The notes under the pieces: generated by a model | Told to the model about the DNA's origin: nothing | The model's database searches: none | Seen by the model: only the letters and a program-made list of their open reading frames with translations | Source: CAVXGU01 sp963761615 | Lineage (GTDB): Bacteria; Acidobacteriota; Vicinamibacteria; Vicinamibacterales; CAVVIG01 | Length of the DNA: 64,000 nucleotides | Direction: 5' to 3' | Assembly (NCBI GenBank): GCA_963761615.1 | Contig: CAVXGU010000004.1 | Coordinates: 310,001-374,000, forward strand | Part shown: piece after piece, positions 17,596 through 28,185 of the stretch | Position numbering within the stretch: position 1 is the stretch's first letter | Layout of the letters: each line of letters starts with the position of its first letter | Position numbers and translations under genes: made by a program

Positions 17596-18740
17596 CCGGC
17601 CTGCCGCTTCGTGCGTCGATTGCCGCTGCCGTCTTCGCGGCGTCGGTTGCCGTGGGCACCGCGCGGGCGCCGGCCGCGTTCTCGTGGCAGCTGCCGCCCG
17701 GGTTTCCGCCGCCCAAGGTGCCGGCCGACAACCCGATGAGCGTGGCGAAGGTCGAACTGGGCAGGCGCCTGTTCTACGACACGCGGCTCTCGGGCAACGG
17801 GACCTACTCGTGCGCGAGCTGCCATCAGCAGGCGAAGGCCTTCACCGACGGCCGGGCCCACGCGGTCGGGGACACCGGCGAAGCCAACGTCCGCAGCAGC
17901 ATGAGCCTGGTGAACGTGGCGTACGCGGCGGCGCTCACGTGGGCCAACCCCGCGTTGACACGCCTCGAGGACCAGGCGCTCGTGCCGATGTTCGGCGATC
18001 ACCCCGTCGAGCTGGGCCTGGTGCGCCCCGGTTCGGCGCTCGTCGCCCGCCTGCGAACCGTTCGCCGGTACCGGGAGCTGTTCCCGTCGGCGTTCCCCGG
18101 CGACAGGAACCCGTTCACCGTCGACCACGTCACGCGCGCCCTGGCCGCCTTCGAGCGGACAATCATCTCCGCGCGGTCGCCGTACGACCGCTATCACGAC
18201 GATCGCGACGACAGCGCGGTCTCGCCTGCGGCCAGGCGCGGCGAACGGCTCTTCTTCAGCGAGCCGCTCTCCTGCTTCCGATGCCACGGGGGCTTCACGT
18301 TCTCCGGGGCGGTCGATTTCGAGGGCGCCCGCAACCTGCCGCCCGTCGAGTTGCACAACACCGGACTGTACAACCTGGCGGGCGTGCTGTCGTATCCCCC
18401 CTCCGATACCGGGCTCCATCGGATCACCGGCAAGGCCGCGGACGTCGGGAAGTTCAAGGCGCCGACCCTTCGCAACATCGCGGTCACCGCACCCTACATG
18501 CACGACGGGAGCATCGCGACGCTGTCCGACGTCGTCGATCACTACGCGGCTGGCGGACGGACGATCGCCGGCGGACCGGATCGCGGGGTCGGCCACGACA
18601 ATCCGAACAAGAGCCCACTCGTCCGCGGATTTTCGCTCACGGCCGGCGAGAAGTCCGACCTGCTGGCGTTCCTGGACTCGCTCACCGACGAGGCCGTGCT
18701 CCGCGATCCCCGCTTCGCCAATCCGTGGGGAGAACGCTAG
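17592..18740 (+). CDS. MbnH-family di-haem enzyme (cytochrome c peroxidase superfamily)
   Basis: 382 residues. A signal peptide (about 1-29) leads into the family hallmark FSWQLPPGFPPPKVPADNPM and VELGRRLFYDTRLSGNGTYS, then haem site one CASCH and, around residue 225, haem site two CFRCH. Axial-ligand region YMHDGSIATL is near the end. MbnH enzymes are di-haem proteins that oxidise a tryptophan of the copper-binding partner MbnP to kynurenine, forming bis-Fe(IV) states. No MbnP-like four-cysteine protein is found beside it here. Coupled to the molybdopterin-fold gene and divergent from a TonB receptor. Confidence 0.88.
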   Translation: MTGLPLRASIAAAVFAASVAVGTARAPAAFSWQLPPGFPPPKVPADNPMSVAKVELGRRLFYDTRLSGNGTYSCASCHQQAKAFTDGRAHAVGDTGEANVRSSMSLVNVAYAAALTWANPALTRLEDQALVPMFGDHPVELGLVRPGSALVARLRTVRRYRELFPSAFPGDRNPFTVDHVTRALAAFERTIISARSPYDRYHDDRDDSAVSPAARRGERLFFSEPLSCFRCHGGFTFSGAVDFEGARNLPPVELHNTGLYNLAGVLSYPPSDTGLHRITGKAADVGKFKAPTLRNIAVTAPYMHDGSIATLSDVVDHYAAGGRTIAGGPDRGVGHDNPNKSPLVRGFSLTAGEKSDLLAFLDSLTDEAVLRDPRFANPWGER

Positions 18741-18757
18741 CGCGGTTTTCGTTTCGC

Positions 18758-18816
18758 TGTAGCGGCCGACCTTCAGGTCGGTCTCGCCTTGGCGGGCCTG
18801 AAGGTCCGCGGCTGCA
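18758..18816. repeat. Intergenic palindromic repeat pair with TTCA loops (REP-like)
   Basis: Two 24-base arms at 18758-18781 and 18793-18816 are imperfect reverse complements, separated by 11 bases. Each arm is itself a small hairpin: CCGACC-TTCA-GGTCGG in the left arm and the complementary GGGCC-TGAA-GGTCC form in the right. It lies between the MbnH stop and the opposing protease gene, so it can serve as terminator for both. The element type recurs in this window and resembles REP/BIME units. Confidence 0.65.
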
Positions 18817-18884
18817 CCGATCTCGGGGCGACATCGATCTCGAAAACGCTGTAGGGGACCCGAGGAAGCGGGGAACGCAGGACC

Positions 18885-19925
18885 TCAGTGCGCGACGACC
18901 GTTGTCGCCGAGGCCACGGCATTGACCACGTACGTATCGGGGTCGGTGTCGGGGCTGTCGCTGCCGGACGGGCGGTGGTAGAGGATCCGTCCGTGCAGGC
19001 GGTCGGCGGCACTCGGGCGCGTGAAGTCCCGCATGGTCGACGGGAGCGGCACCGCCGAGGTGCCGCAGGGGTGCCAGTACCCGAGCGTGTGCGCGACCTC
19101 GTGGCTCACCAGGCCGGTGAGATCCGACCAACCCGTGCCGAGGATCTGGATGTAGCCCGAGGTGATGCTCGTCGACGAGCCGAGGCGGGCGGCGCCAATC
19201 GACCCGCGATCGTCCCGGTCGACGTAGACGATCGCCACGCGTCCCCCCGCGAACACGTCGTCGGGATACGTGACGATCGTGCCCGCCGCGAACGTCCGCT
19301 GCACGACCGGGACGCCGGACAGCACGCTGCCCGTGTACTGCGTCACGTCCTCGTCCAGGACGGTGGTGACTGCCTGCGTGAACGCCACCGGTGCGGGCGT
19401 CTCCGTCGCCTGGATGGAGAGGCAGCCGTAGGTCTGTCCCGGCCACTCGGCGGCGCAGGAGAATGTCTGGGTCCAGATCTCGAAGGTGGGCTGGGTGACC
19501 CATCGGGTGGTGCCGAGCGTCGCGGGTTCCTGGCAGGCCTGGCGGAACACGTAGTCGAAGAAGGGAAGGCTGAACCCCTCGCCGTCGGGGAGTACGTCGA
19601 TGGCCGCCGCTGCCGACGCTGCGGTGTCGACTCTCGTGGCGCGGGTCCAGTAGCCGGGCGCATCGATCTCGACGCGGGAGCCGGCCGACGCGGACGCGGG
19701 CAGGGTGAACGACCCGTCGGCCGCGACCGATGCCTGTTCGCCCGTGTCGCGCAGGAGGAGACGCGCCCCGGCGACGGGGACGCCGCTGATGGCGTCGGTG
19801 ACCCGTCCGGCGATCGACGCCGACGGCGTCACGCCGGACGGGGCGGATCCCGATCCGGTCGTGCAGCCCGCCTGGACGAGCACGCCCAGGCAGGCGAGGG
19901 CGATCGGCCGTCCGAGTCCCGGCAA
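18885..19925 (-). CDS. Secreted zinc metalloprotease-like lipoprotein with carboxypeptidase regulatory-like domain
   Basis: 346 residues from TTG 19925 (CTG 19934 also possible). A lipoprotein signal (VLVQAGC) is followed by a CarboxypepD_reg-like beta-sandwich (ASIAGRVTDAISGVPVAGAR) and a C-terminal domain with SHEVAHTLGYWHPCG. This is HExxHxxGxxH, the zinc and catalytic pattern of metzincins. Several cysteine pairs could be disulfides. It starts 6 bases from the stop of the upstream gamma-glutamyltranspeptidase and is probably co-transcribed with it. The substrate is unknown. Confidence 0.75.
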   Translation of the reverse strand: MPGLGRPIALACLGVLVQAGCTTGSGSAPSGVTPSASIAGRVTDAISGVPVAGARLLLRDTGEQASVAADGSFTLPASASAGSRVEIDAPGYWTRATRVDTAASAAAAIDVLPDGEGFSLPFFDYVFRQACQEPATLGTTRWVTQPTFEIWTQTFSCAAEWPGQTYGCLSIQATETPAPVAFTQAVTTVLDEDVTQYTGSVLSGVPVVQRTFAAGTIVTYPDDVFAGGRVAIVYVDRDDRGSIGAARLGSSTSITSGYIQILGTGWSDLTGLVSHEVAHTLGYWHPCGTSAVPLPSTMRDFTRPSAADRLHGRILYHRPSGSDSPDTDPDTYVVNAVASATTVVAH

Positions 19926-19930
19926 CCCGG

Positions 19931-21613
19931 TCAGTACCCGACCGCCTTGCCGTTGGCGACGCGCGGGTCGGACGCACCCTGCAGCCACCCGCCATCGCTC
20001 AGGATGGCGTCCACCTCCGCGCCGATGGCGTTGCGGGGATAGTCCACCTCGTAGCCGTGCGACTTGAGGATCGCGACGGTGTCCGGCGAGATGTCGCGCT
20101 CGATCGACAGCTTGTCCGGCAGCCACTGATGGTGGACGCGCGGGAAGTCGACCGCGTCCTGCACGTTCATGTGGAAGTCCACGACGTTGATGATCACCTG
20201 CATGACCGACGTCGGGATGCGGGAGCCGCCGGGCGCGCCGACGGTCATGAACAGCTTGCCGTCCTTGAGCAGGATCGTCGGCGACATCGACGAGAGCGGA
20301 CGCTTGCCGGGGGCGATCGAGTTGGCCTCGCCCTGCACCAGCCCGAACATGTTCGGGGTACCGGGCTTCGAGGCGAAGTCGTCCATCTCGTTGTTCAACA
20401 GGAAGCCGTCGCCGGGCGCGGTGATCCCGTTGCCGAACCCGCCGTTCAGCGTGTAGGTGACCGCGACGGCGTTGCCCTCGCCGTCCACGACCGAGAAGTG
20501 CGTGGTCTGCATGCTCTCCACGCCCGCGGGGTGACCCGGCTTGATCTCGCTGCTCGGCGTCGCCTGCACCGGGTCGATCGTCGAGCGCAGGTGCGCGAGA
20601 TACGACGGATCGAGGAGACCCGCAATCGGATTCTTCACGAAGGCCGGGTCGCCGAGGTAGGTGTTGCGGTCCGCGTAGGCCCGGCGCATCGCTTCGGCCA
20701 GGTAGTGGATTTCGGTCGCCGACCCGGGGCCGTCCTTCTCGAAGCCCGTGCCGTCGAGGATGCCGAGCATCTCGAGGATGGTGACCCCGCCGGAGCTCGA
20801 TGGCGGCGCCGACAGAATCGTGTAGCCGTGATACTGGCCGCTCACCGGCTCGCGTTCGATAGCCTTGTAGTCCTTGAGGTCGGCCAGCGTGATCAGGCCG
20901 CCGTTCTTCGCTTCCGCGTCCGCGAGGCGCCTGGCGGTCTCGCCTTCGTAGAACTCGTCGGCGCCGTTCTTGGCGATCCGGCCGAGTGTCGCGGCCAGCT
21001 CCGGCAGCTTGATCGTGTCGCCCATCTGATAGTAGTTGCCGTCGCGCTGGTAGATGCGCTTCGACTCGGGGTCGCGTCCCAGGTTGCGCGAACGCTGGAG
21101 CGACTCGGCCAGGGCGTACGACACCTCGTAGCCGTTCGATGCCAGGTCGATCGCGGGCGCCATGTCCTCCGCCCATGTCTTCTTGCCGTACTTCTTGACG
21201 GCCATTTCGAAGCCGCGGACCGTGCCCGGGACGCCGGACGCGCGCCAACCCTCGAGGCTGTCCCGCGTCGGATTGCCCTTGGCGTCGAGGTACATGTCGT
21301 GGCTCGCCCCCATGGGTGCCTTCTCCCGGAAGTCGATGAACGTGTTCCGTCCGTCGGCCATGTGGATGAGCATGTAGCCGCCGCCGCCGATGTTGCCCGC
21401 CGAGGGATGCGTCACCGCCAGCGCGAAGCCGACCGCGACGGCGGCGTCGACGGCATTGCCGCCTGCCTTGAGCACCTGGATGCCCGCGCCGGTCGCCGTG
21501 GCCTCCATCGCGACCACCATGCCGTGCTTGGCGTGGACGGGCGAGTCGGCCCTGACCGGAACGACGACAACGAGAAGCAGGAGGACGAGGGGCAGAAAGC
21601 GTCGCATCTTCAT
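19931..21613 (-). CDS. ggt: Gamma-glutamyltranspeptidase, downstream paralogue
   Basis: 560 residues. Signal peptide (about 1-23), large-subunit motifs (GGNAVDAAVAVGFALAVTHP, GNIGGGGYMLI) and the autoprocessing site MQTTHFSVVD, with Thr about 370 as expected N-terminal nucleophile of the small subunit. Small-subunit signatures NNEMDDF and PGKRPLSSMSPTI are intact. GGTs hydrolyse or transfer the gamma-glutamyl group of glutathione and related compounds in the periplasm. GGAGG precedes ATG 21613. It follows a close paralogue of identical length with a 38-base gap, so both probably sit in one operon. Confidence 0.93.
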   Translation of the reverse strand: MKMRRFLPLVLLLLVVVVPVRADSPVHAKHGMVVAMEATATGAGIQVLKAGGNAVDAAVAVGFALAVTHPSAGNIGGGGYMLIHMADGRNTFIDFREKAPMGASHDMYLDAKGNPTRDSLEGWRASGVPGTVRGFEMAVKKYGKKTWAEDMAPAIDLASNGYEVSYALAESLQRSRNLGRDPESKRIYQRDGNYYQMGDTIKLPELAATLGRIAKNGADEFYEGETARRLADAEAKNGGLITLADLKDYKAIEREPVSGQYHGYTILSAPPSSSGGVTILEMLGILDGTGFEKDGPGSATEIHYLAEAMRRAYADRNTYLGDPAFVKNPIAGLLDPSYLAHLRSTIDPVQATPSSEIKPGHPAGVESMQTTHFSVVDGEGNAVAVTYTLNGGFGNGITAPGDGFLLNNEMDDFASKPGTPNMFGLVQGEANSIAPGKRPLSSMSPTILLKDGKLFMTVGAPGGSRIPTSVMQVIINVVDFHMNVQDAVDFPRVHHQWLPDKLSIERDISPDTVAILKSHGYEVDYPRNAIGAEVDAILSDGGWLQGASDPRVANGKAVGY

Positions 21614-21651
21614 CAAGAATCTCCTCCGGCGGCCGGAGCTCCGACCACGTG

Positions 21652-23334
21652 TCAGTACCCGATGGCCTTGCCGTTGGGAATCCGCGCGTCGCAGGCGCCC
21701 TGCAGCCATCCTCCATCATCGACGATGGCGTCCACCTCGGCCCCGCCGCGCGAATCCACGCTGTACCCGCGCTCCTTGAGGAGCGCCACCGTGTCCGGCG
21801 AAATGCCGGGCTCGAGCGACAGCCTGTCCGGCAGCCACTGATGGTGGACGCGCGGGAAGTCGACCGCCTGCTGCACGTTCATGTGGAAGTCCACGACATC
21901 CAGGATCGTCTGGAGGACGGCCGTGGGAATGCGCGAGCCGCCGGGCGCGCCGACGGTCATGAACAGCTTCCCGTCCTTGAGCAGGATGGTCGGGTCCATC
22001 GACGAGAGCGGCCGCTTGCCCGGCGCGATCGAGTTGGCCTCTCCCTGGACCAGGCCGAAGCCGTTCGGCGTCCCCGGCTTCGACGCGAAGTCGTCCATCT
22101 CGTTGTTGAGGAGGAAGCCGAGCCCGGGAACCGTGATCCCGTTGCCGAAGCCGCCGTTGAGGGTATAGGTGACCACCGCCGCGTTGCCCTCGCCGTCCAC
22201 CACCGAGAAGTTCGTCGTGTCCATCGTCTCGGCGCCCGCCGGCTTGCCCGGCTTGACCTGATCGCTCGGCGTCGCGCGCACCGGATCAATCGTCGAGCGG
22301 AGCTTGGCGAGGTAGGCCGGATCGAGCAGGCCGGCGATCGGGTTCTTCACGAAGGCCGGATCGCCGAGGTACGTGTTGCGATCCGCGTACGCCCGACGCA
22401 TCGCCTCGGCCAGGTAGTGGATCTCGGACGCCGAGCCGGCGCCGTCCTTCTCGTAGCCGGTGCCGTCGAGAATGCCGAGCATCTCCAGGAGCGTGGTGCC
22501 CCCCGAGCTCGACGGGGGAGCGGAGAGCACGGTATACCCGTGGTACTGGCCGGAGACCGGCGTGCGCTCGATCGCCTTGTAGTCCTTGAGGTCGGCGAGC
22601 GTGATGAGGCCCCCGTGCTTCGCTTCTTCCTCGGCGAAGCGCTTGGCCGTCTCGCCCTCGTAGAACTCGTCCGCGCCGTTCTTCGAGATGCGCGTGAGGG
22701 TCGCTGCGAGCTCGGGGAGCTTCAGCGTATCGCCCATCTGGTAGTAGTTGCCGTCGCGCTGGTAGATCCGCTTCGACTCGGGATCGCGGCTCAGGCCCCG
22801 CGACCGGAGTCCCCAGTGGGTGGTTTCCGCCTGGGTGTAGGACAGCGTGAACCCGTTCGACGCCAGATCGATGGCGGGGGCCATGTCTTCGGCCCACGTC
22901 TTCTTGCCGTACTTCTTCACGGCCATCTCGAAACCGCGCACCGTGCCGGGCACGCCGGACGAGCGCCAACCCTCGAGGCTGTCGCGCGTCGGATTGCCCT
23001 TGGCGTCCAGGTACATGTCGTGGGTCGCCGCCAGCGGCGCACGCTCGCGGAAGTCGATGAACGTGTTCCGCCCGTCGGCCATGTGGATGATCATGTAGCC
23101 GCCGCCGCCGATGTTGCCCGCGAAGGGATGCGTCACGGCGAGGGCGAAGCCGACCGCGACGGCGGCGTCGACGGCATTGCCGCCTGCCTTGAGCACCTGG
23201 ATGCCCGCGCCGGTGGCCGTGCCCTCCATCGCGACCACCATGCCGTGCTTGGCGAAGGCCGGCGAGTCGGCCTTGACGGGAACGACGACGACGATCAGCA
23301 GGAGGACGAGCGGTAGAAAGCGTCGCACCTTCAT
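21652..23334 (-). CDS. ggt: Gamma-glutamyltranspeptidase, upstream paralogue
   Basis: 560 residues from ATG 23334 (AGGAG upstream; an in-frame TTG at 23340 is less likely). Same architecture as the downstream copy: signal peptide ending VKADS, GGNAVDAAVAVGFALAVTHP, nucleophile site MDTTNFSVVD, NNEMDDF and PGKRPLSSMDPTI. Most differences from the neighbour are conservative, apart from the region around residue 170-185 (ETTHWGLRSRGLSR) and the C-terminal YSVDSRGG. The pair is a tandem duplication with both active sites kept. A cytochrome c gene lies 10 bases upstream on the same strand. Confidence 0.93.
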   Translation of the reverse strand: MKVRRFLPLVLLLIVVVVPVKADSPAFAKHGMVVAMEGTATGAGIQVLKAGGNAVDAAVAVGFALAVTHPFAGNIGGGGYMIIHMADGRNTFIDFRERAPLAATHDMYLDAKGNPTRDSLEGWRSSGVPGTVRGFEMAVKKYGKKTWAEDMAPAIDLASNGFTLSYTQAETTHWGLRSRGLSRDPESKRIYQRDGNYYQMGDTLKLPELAATLTRISKNGADEFYEGETAKRFAEEEAKHGGLITLADLKDYKAIERTPVSGQYHGYTVLSAPPSSSGGTTLLEMLGILDGTGYEKDGAGSASEIHYLAEAMRRAYADRNTYLGDPAFVKNPIAGLLDPAYLAKLRSTIDPVRATPSDQVKPGKPAGAETMDTTNFSVVDGEGNAAVVTYTLNGGFGNGITVPGLGFLLNNEMDDFASKPGTPNGFGLVQGEANSIAPGKRPLSSMDPTILLKDGKLFMTVGAPGGSRIPTAVLQTILDVVDFHMNVQQAVDFPRVHHQWLPDRLSLEPGISPDTVALLKERGYSVDSRGGAEVDAIVDDGGWLQGACDARIPNGKAIGY

Positions 23335-23344
23335 CGGCAATCTC

Positions 23345-23761
23345 CTACGGCAGCGACTTCAGATAGGCCGCCACCGCGACCGCGTCGTCGTGGGACATCG
23401 TGTAGGCGGGCATCGGCGCGCCGGCCTTGCCGCCGCGCGGGTTCGTGGCCGTTTCGAGGAACTTCACCATGCCGTCCTGGCCCCAGCGCTGCCAGAGCGC
23501 GCTGGTGGACGTGATGTTGGGCGCCGCGGCGTGCCAGCCCTTGATCTCGGTGACGGGCTTGATCGTCAGCATGCCGCCTTTGAGCCATTTCGAGGTGTCG
23601 AACGTGCCATCGTCCTTCTTGGCCGTGTGGCACTCCTGGCAGCGGGCGACCTGTTCGACCAGGTACTTGCCGCGCTCCATGTTCGTGTTCTGCGCCGAGA
23701 CCACGGCGGTGGCCGCCACCGCGATCGCGGCGGCGGAAAGGGCGAGGAATGTCAGCTTCAT
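23345..23761 (-). CDS. Secreted monohaem cytochrome c
   Basis: 138 residues. Signal peptide (about 1-23, VVSAQ), then ERGKYLVEQVARCQECHTAK with one CxxCH haem site, and a C-terminal MPAYTMSHDDAVAVAAYLKS giving a likely distal methionine and the closing helix of class I cytochromes. It resembles the small cytochromes that accept electrons from periplasmic dehydrogenases. First gene of a probable cytochrome/GGT/GGT/protease operon; the functional link is not obvious. Confidence 0.88.
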   Translation of the reverse strand: MKLTFLALSAAAIAVAATAVVSAQNTNMERGKYLVEQVARCQECHTAKKDDGTFDTSKWLKGGMLTIKPVTEIKGWHAAAPNITSTSALWQRWGQDGMVKFLETATNPRGGKAGAPMPAYTMSHDDAVAVAAYLKSLP

Positions 23762-23836
23762 GTGGCAGATGCTAGCGCCGACCCCGTCCGGGCGCAAGGT
23801 GGTACGCTTCGATCCGCTCGTCCATACCCGTCGGCC

Positions 23837-25738
<1,902 letters not shown>

Positions 25739-25756
25739 CGCGCGCACCGCGGGCCG

Positions 25757-26113
25757 TCAGGCCCGCCGCGCGGCCCGAAGACGCTCCACCACCGTCGGCG
25801 GATCGTCGACCTCGACGATCAGCTTCTTGTAGCGCTCGTGATCCAGCGTCACGATCACGGTCCTGTGCGGATCGCTGACGTCCCAGAACACCAGCTCGCC
25901 GTGATACCGGAAGGTGCCGGCGGCAAAGAGCCCCGGCAACTCGGTCCCGAGCAGCTTCCAGCCGTGCCACCAGCGCCCGACCTTGTCGGGATCGAACTCC
26001 GCGTCGAGGATGTGGGTCACCGGAATCTCGATCCGGCTGCGGAAGGCCCAGAGCTTGTCGAGGCCCTCGACCGCGAAGACCGCGTAGTCGCCGAGGATCG
26101 CGACCTCCACCAT
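25757..26113 (-). CDS. Small protein of unknown function, coupled to an SRPBCC gene
   Basis: 118 residues: MVEVAILGDYAVFAVEGLDK, a beta-rich middle (RIEIPVTHILDAEFD, RYHGELVFWDVSDPHRTVIV) and a helix EVDDPPTVVERLRAARR. No signal or membrane segment. The alternating beta strands ending in one helix resemble a bacterial PH-like domain, a guess from pattern only. It begins 5 bases after the stop of the secreted SRPBCC gene. A GGGCC-GTCA-GGCCC hairpin overlaps its stop and faces the convergent uup gene. Confidence 0.7.
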   Translation of the reverse strand: MVEVAILGDYAVFAVEGLDKLWAFRSRIEIPVTHILDAEFDPDKVGRWWHGWKLLGTELPGLFAAGTFRYHGELVFWDVSDPHRTVIVTLDHERYKKLIVEVDDPPTVVERLRAARRA

Positions 26114-26118
26114 TGGAG

Positions 26119-26706
26119 CTAGTGGCGGCCGCCGCCTCGAGCCCCGCGCGCGGGCGCCTGCGGCAGCGTGCCGCCCTCGGCGAGGATCTTCATGTTCTGG
26201 ATGGCCGCCGTGAACTGCGCCGTCCGGCGAGCGATGTCGGCCTGGCGCGCCGCGTCGTCGGGCAGTATGGAGTTGTCGAAGAAGAGCGTGTAGACGATCT
26301 TCGACGTCGCGGCCGTGACCGGCCGGACCGCGAGCGTCCCGTGGTAGAGGTTGTAGGGGCGGCCCTCCCGCGGTGTCTGCGTATAGGTATAGGAGAGATC
26401 GGTCTTGCCGACGAGCACTTCTCCGGCGACCGAGCGCACCGCCCCGAGCTCGCCGTCGGTGCCCGACGTGATCGTGCAGGGGACCCGCAGCCACTCGCCG
26501 ATGTCGCAGAACTTGCCGATGCGCGCCCAGACCTGCGCGGCAGGACGGTCGACATCGATCTCCAGCGGGATCGAGACGTAGTGCGGATTGGCGACGACCA
26601 CGCTGCCTCCGGCGGCCGGCCCGGGAGCCTGCGCCCGGGCGGTTCCCGCTGCGCCGGCAACGAGGCACGCGGCGCCGACGGCGATCAGGGCGATCTGGCT
26701 GCGCAT
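26119..26706 (-). CDS. Secreted SRPBCC (START-like) domain protein
   Basis: 195 residues. A signal peptide (about 1-26, ARAQ) precedes an SRPBCC ligand-binding fold: IPLEIDVDRPAAQVWARIGK, WLRVPCTITSGTDGELGAVR, LSYTYTQ and TSKIVYTLFFDNSILPDDAA. The C-terminus ends in an Arg/Gly-rich tail. SRPBCC domains bind hydrophobic ligands; an exported member with a polyketide-cyclase-like body is common in this group. Transcription probably starts from a TACAAT (minus strand 26747-26752) that overlaps the amidohydrolase promoter. Confidence 0.82.
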   Translation of the reverse strand: MRSQIALIAVGAACLVAGAAGTARAQAPGPAAGGSVVVANPHYVSIPLEIDVDRPAAQVWARIGKFCDIGEWLRVPCTITSGTDGELGAVRSVAGEVLVGKTDLSYTYTQTPREGRPYNLYHGTLAVRPVTAATSKIVYTLFFDNSILPDDAARQADIARRTAQFTAAIQNMKILAEGGTLPQAPARGARGGGRH

Positions 26707-26746
26707 CACTGTCCTCCAGGGAAGGGCCGTCCGAGTCGGCCGCATC

Positions 26747-26775
26747 ATTGTAGATGAAGCCCGCAGGTATAGAAT
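26747..26775. promoter_or_regulatory. Overlapping divergent promoters for the SRPBCC and amidohydrolase genes
   Basis: On the plus strand TTGTAG (26748-26753) and TAGAAT (26770-26775) are 16 bases apart and precede GTG 26812. On the minus strand the same bases give TACAAT (26747-26752) about 40 bases before ATG 26706. The two polymerase sites overlap and should compete. Confidence 0.55.
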
Positions 26776-26811
26776 CGCGTCGCGGCTCGGGCGGCAGGCG
26801 GGAGGTGGACG

Positions 26812-28176
26812 GTGCGTCGAGTGACGACGGCGATCGGTCTGGCGGTCGGGCTGGCATCGGTCGGGGCAGGGGCACAGGCGCCCGCTCCGCCGGGGCCGGT
26901 GCTCTACGAGGGCGCGCGCCTCATCATCGGCGACGCCAGCGCGCCCATCGAGAACGGCGCGTTCCTCGTCGACAGCGGGCGGATCCGCGCGATCGGCAGG
27001 CGGGGAGCGGTCCCGGCGCCCGCCGGTGCGGCGCGCGTCGATCTGACGGGCAAGACGGTCATGCCGGCGCTGGTCAACGCCCACGCCCACTTCGGCTACG
27101 AGAAGTACACGAAGGCGACGGGCGAGGCCCTGCCCGACAACTTCACGCCGCAGAACCTGCTCGATCACCTGGAGCGCGAGGCGTTCTACGGCACCGGCAC
27201 CGTCGACGACGGCGGCACCGCCCCGGTCGGGCTGGCGCTGCAGTTCCAGGCCGACCAGGCCGCGCGCGACTTCGCACCCGCCGCCCGGTTCTGGTTCAAC
27301 GCCGGCATCGTCCCGCCCGAGGGCGGACCTGACGACATCCTGATCGCCGGGACGCGCCCGCTGCACGCCAACTACGAGGTGACGCGCGCGACCGAGGCCC
27401 GCGCCGCCGTGGCGGACGTCCACGCGAAGGGCATCCGCCAGGTGAAGGTCTGGTTCGGCGACCGGGGCGGCTCGTATCCGGCCATGCCGCCGCAGGTGTA
27501 CGAAGCCGTGGTCGCCGAGGCGCACAAGGACGGGATCTACGTGCACGCCCACGCCACGACGCTGCGGGACCAGAAGGACGCCCTGCGCGCCGGCGTCGAC
27601 GTCCTCATTCACATGGTCCAGAACGCTCCGATCGACGACGAGCTCAGGGAGCTCGTCGAGCAGAAGAAGCCGTACTGGGCGACCGTCATCGCGCTCGGCG
27701 ATCGTCCCGAGGTGTGCGACGGCGATCCGTTCTTCACGCAGTCGCTGTCGGCGAGCATCATCGCCGACATCAAGGCGCACGCGTGCCGCGTCAATCCGAA
27801 CGCGGCCGCGCGCGAGGCGCGCCTCGCGGCCAACTTCATGACGATGATCCACGCGGGCGCGCGGCTGATCCTCGGCACCGACGCCGGCATCCGCCCCGGC
27901 GACACCTTCGGGTCCGGCGATCACCACGAGATCGAGCACTGGGTGGCGATGGGCCTGTCGCCGGCCGACGCCATCATCGCGGCGACGTCGCGTCCGGCCG
28001 AGGCATTGCGCCTCGACGACGTCGGCACGCTCGCCGTCGGCAAGCGGGCCGACTTCCTGGTTCTGGACGCGAACCCGCTCGATGACATTCACAACCTGCG
28101 GCGGATCGCGGACGTGTACCTCGAGGGACGGAAGCTCGACCGCCAGGCGCTGCTGGCGAAGTGGACGCGTCCCTAG
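26812..28176 (+). CDS. Secreted amidohydrolase family protein (imidazolonepropionase/prolidase-like)
   Basis: 454 residues from GTG 26812, with GGGAGGT about 7 bases upstream. A signal peptide (about 1-22) is followed by the amidohydrolase barrel: metal site VNAHAHFGYEKY (HxH), GIRQVKVWFGDRGG with the bridging lysine position, IYVHAHATTLRD and later HMVQ histidines, and the metal aspartate in LILGTDAGIRPGDTFG. C-terminal GTLAVGKRADFLVLDANPLDD closes the small beta domain. Such exported enzymes hydrolyse cyclic amides or Xaa-Pro type peptides; the true substrate is not known. Confidence 0.88.
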   Translation: MRRVTTAIGLAVGLASVGAGAQAPAPPGPVLYEGARLIIGDASAPIENGAFLVDSGRIRAIGRRGAVPAPAGAARVDLTGKTVMPALVNAHAHFGYEKYTKATGEALPDNFTPQNLLDHLEREAFYGTGTVDDGGTAPVGLALQFQADQAARDFAPAARFWFNAGIVPPEGGPDDILIAGTRPLHANYEVTRATEARAAVADVHAKGIRQVKVWFGDRGGSYPAMPPQVYEAVVAEAHKDGIYVHAHATTLRDQKDALRAGVDVLIHMVQNAPIDDELRELVEQKKPYWATVIALGDRPEVCDGDPFFTQSLSASIIADIKAHACRVNPNAAAREARLAANFMTMIHAGARLILGTDAGIRPGDTFGSGDHHEIEHWVAMGLSPADAIIAATSRPAEALRLDDVGTLAVGKRADFLVLDANPLDDIHNLRRIADVYLEGRKLDRQALLAKWTRP

Positions 28177-28185
28177 GCGCGCGTT

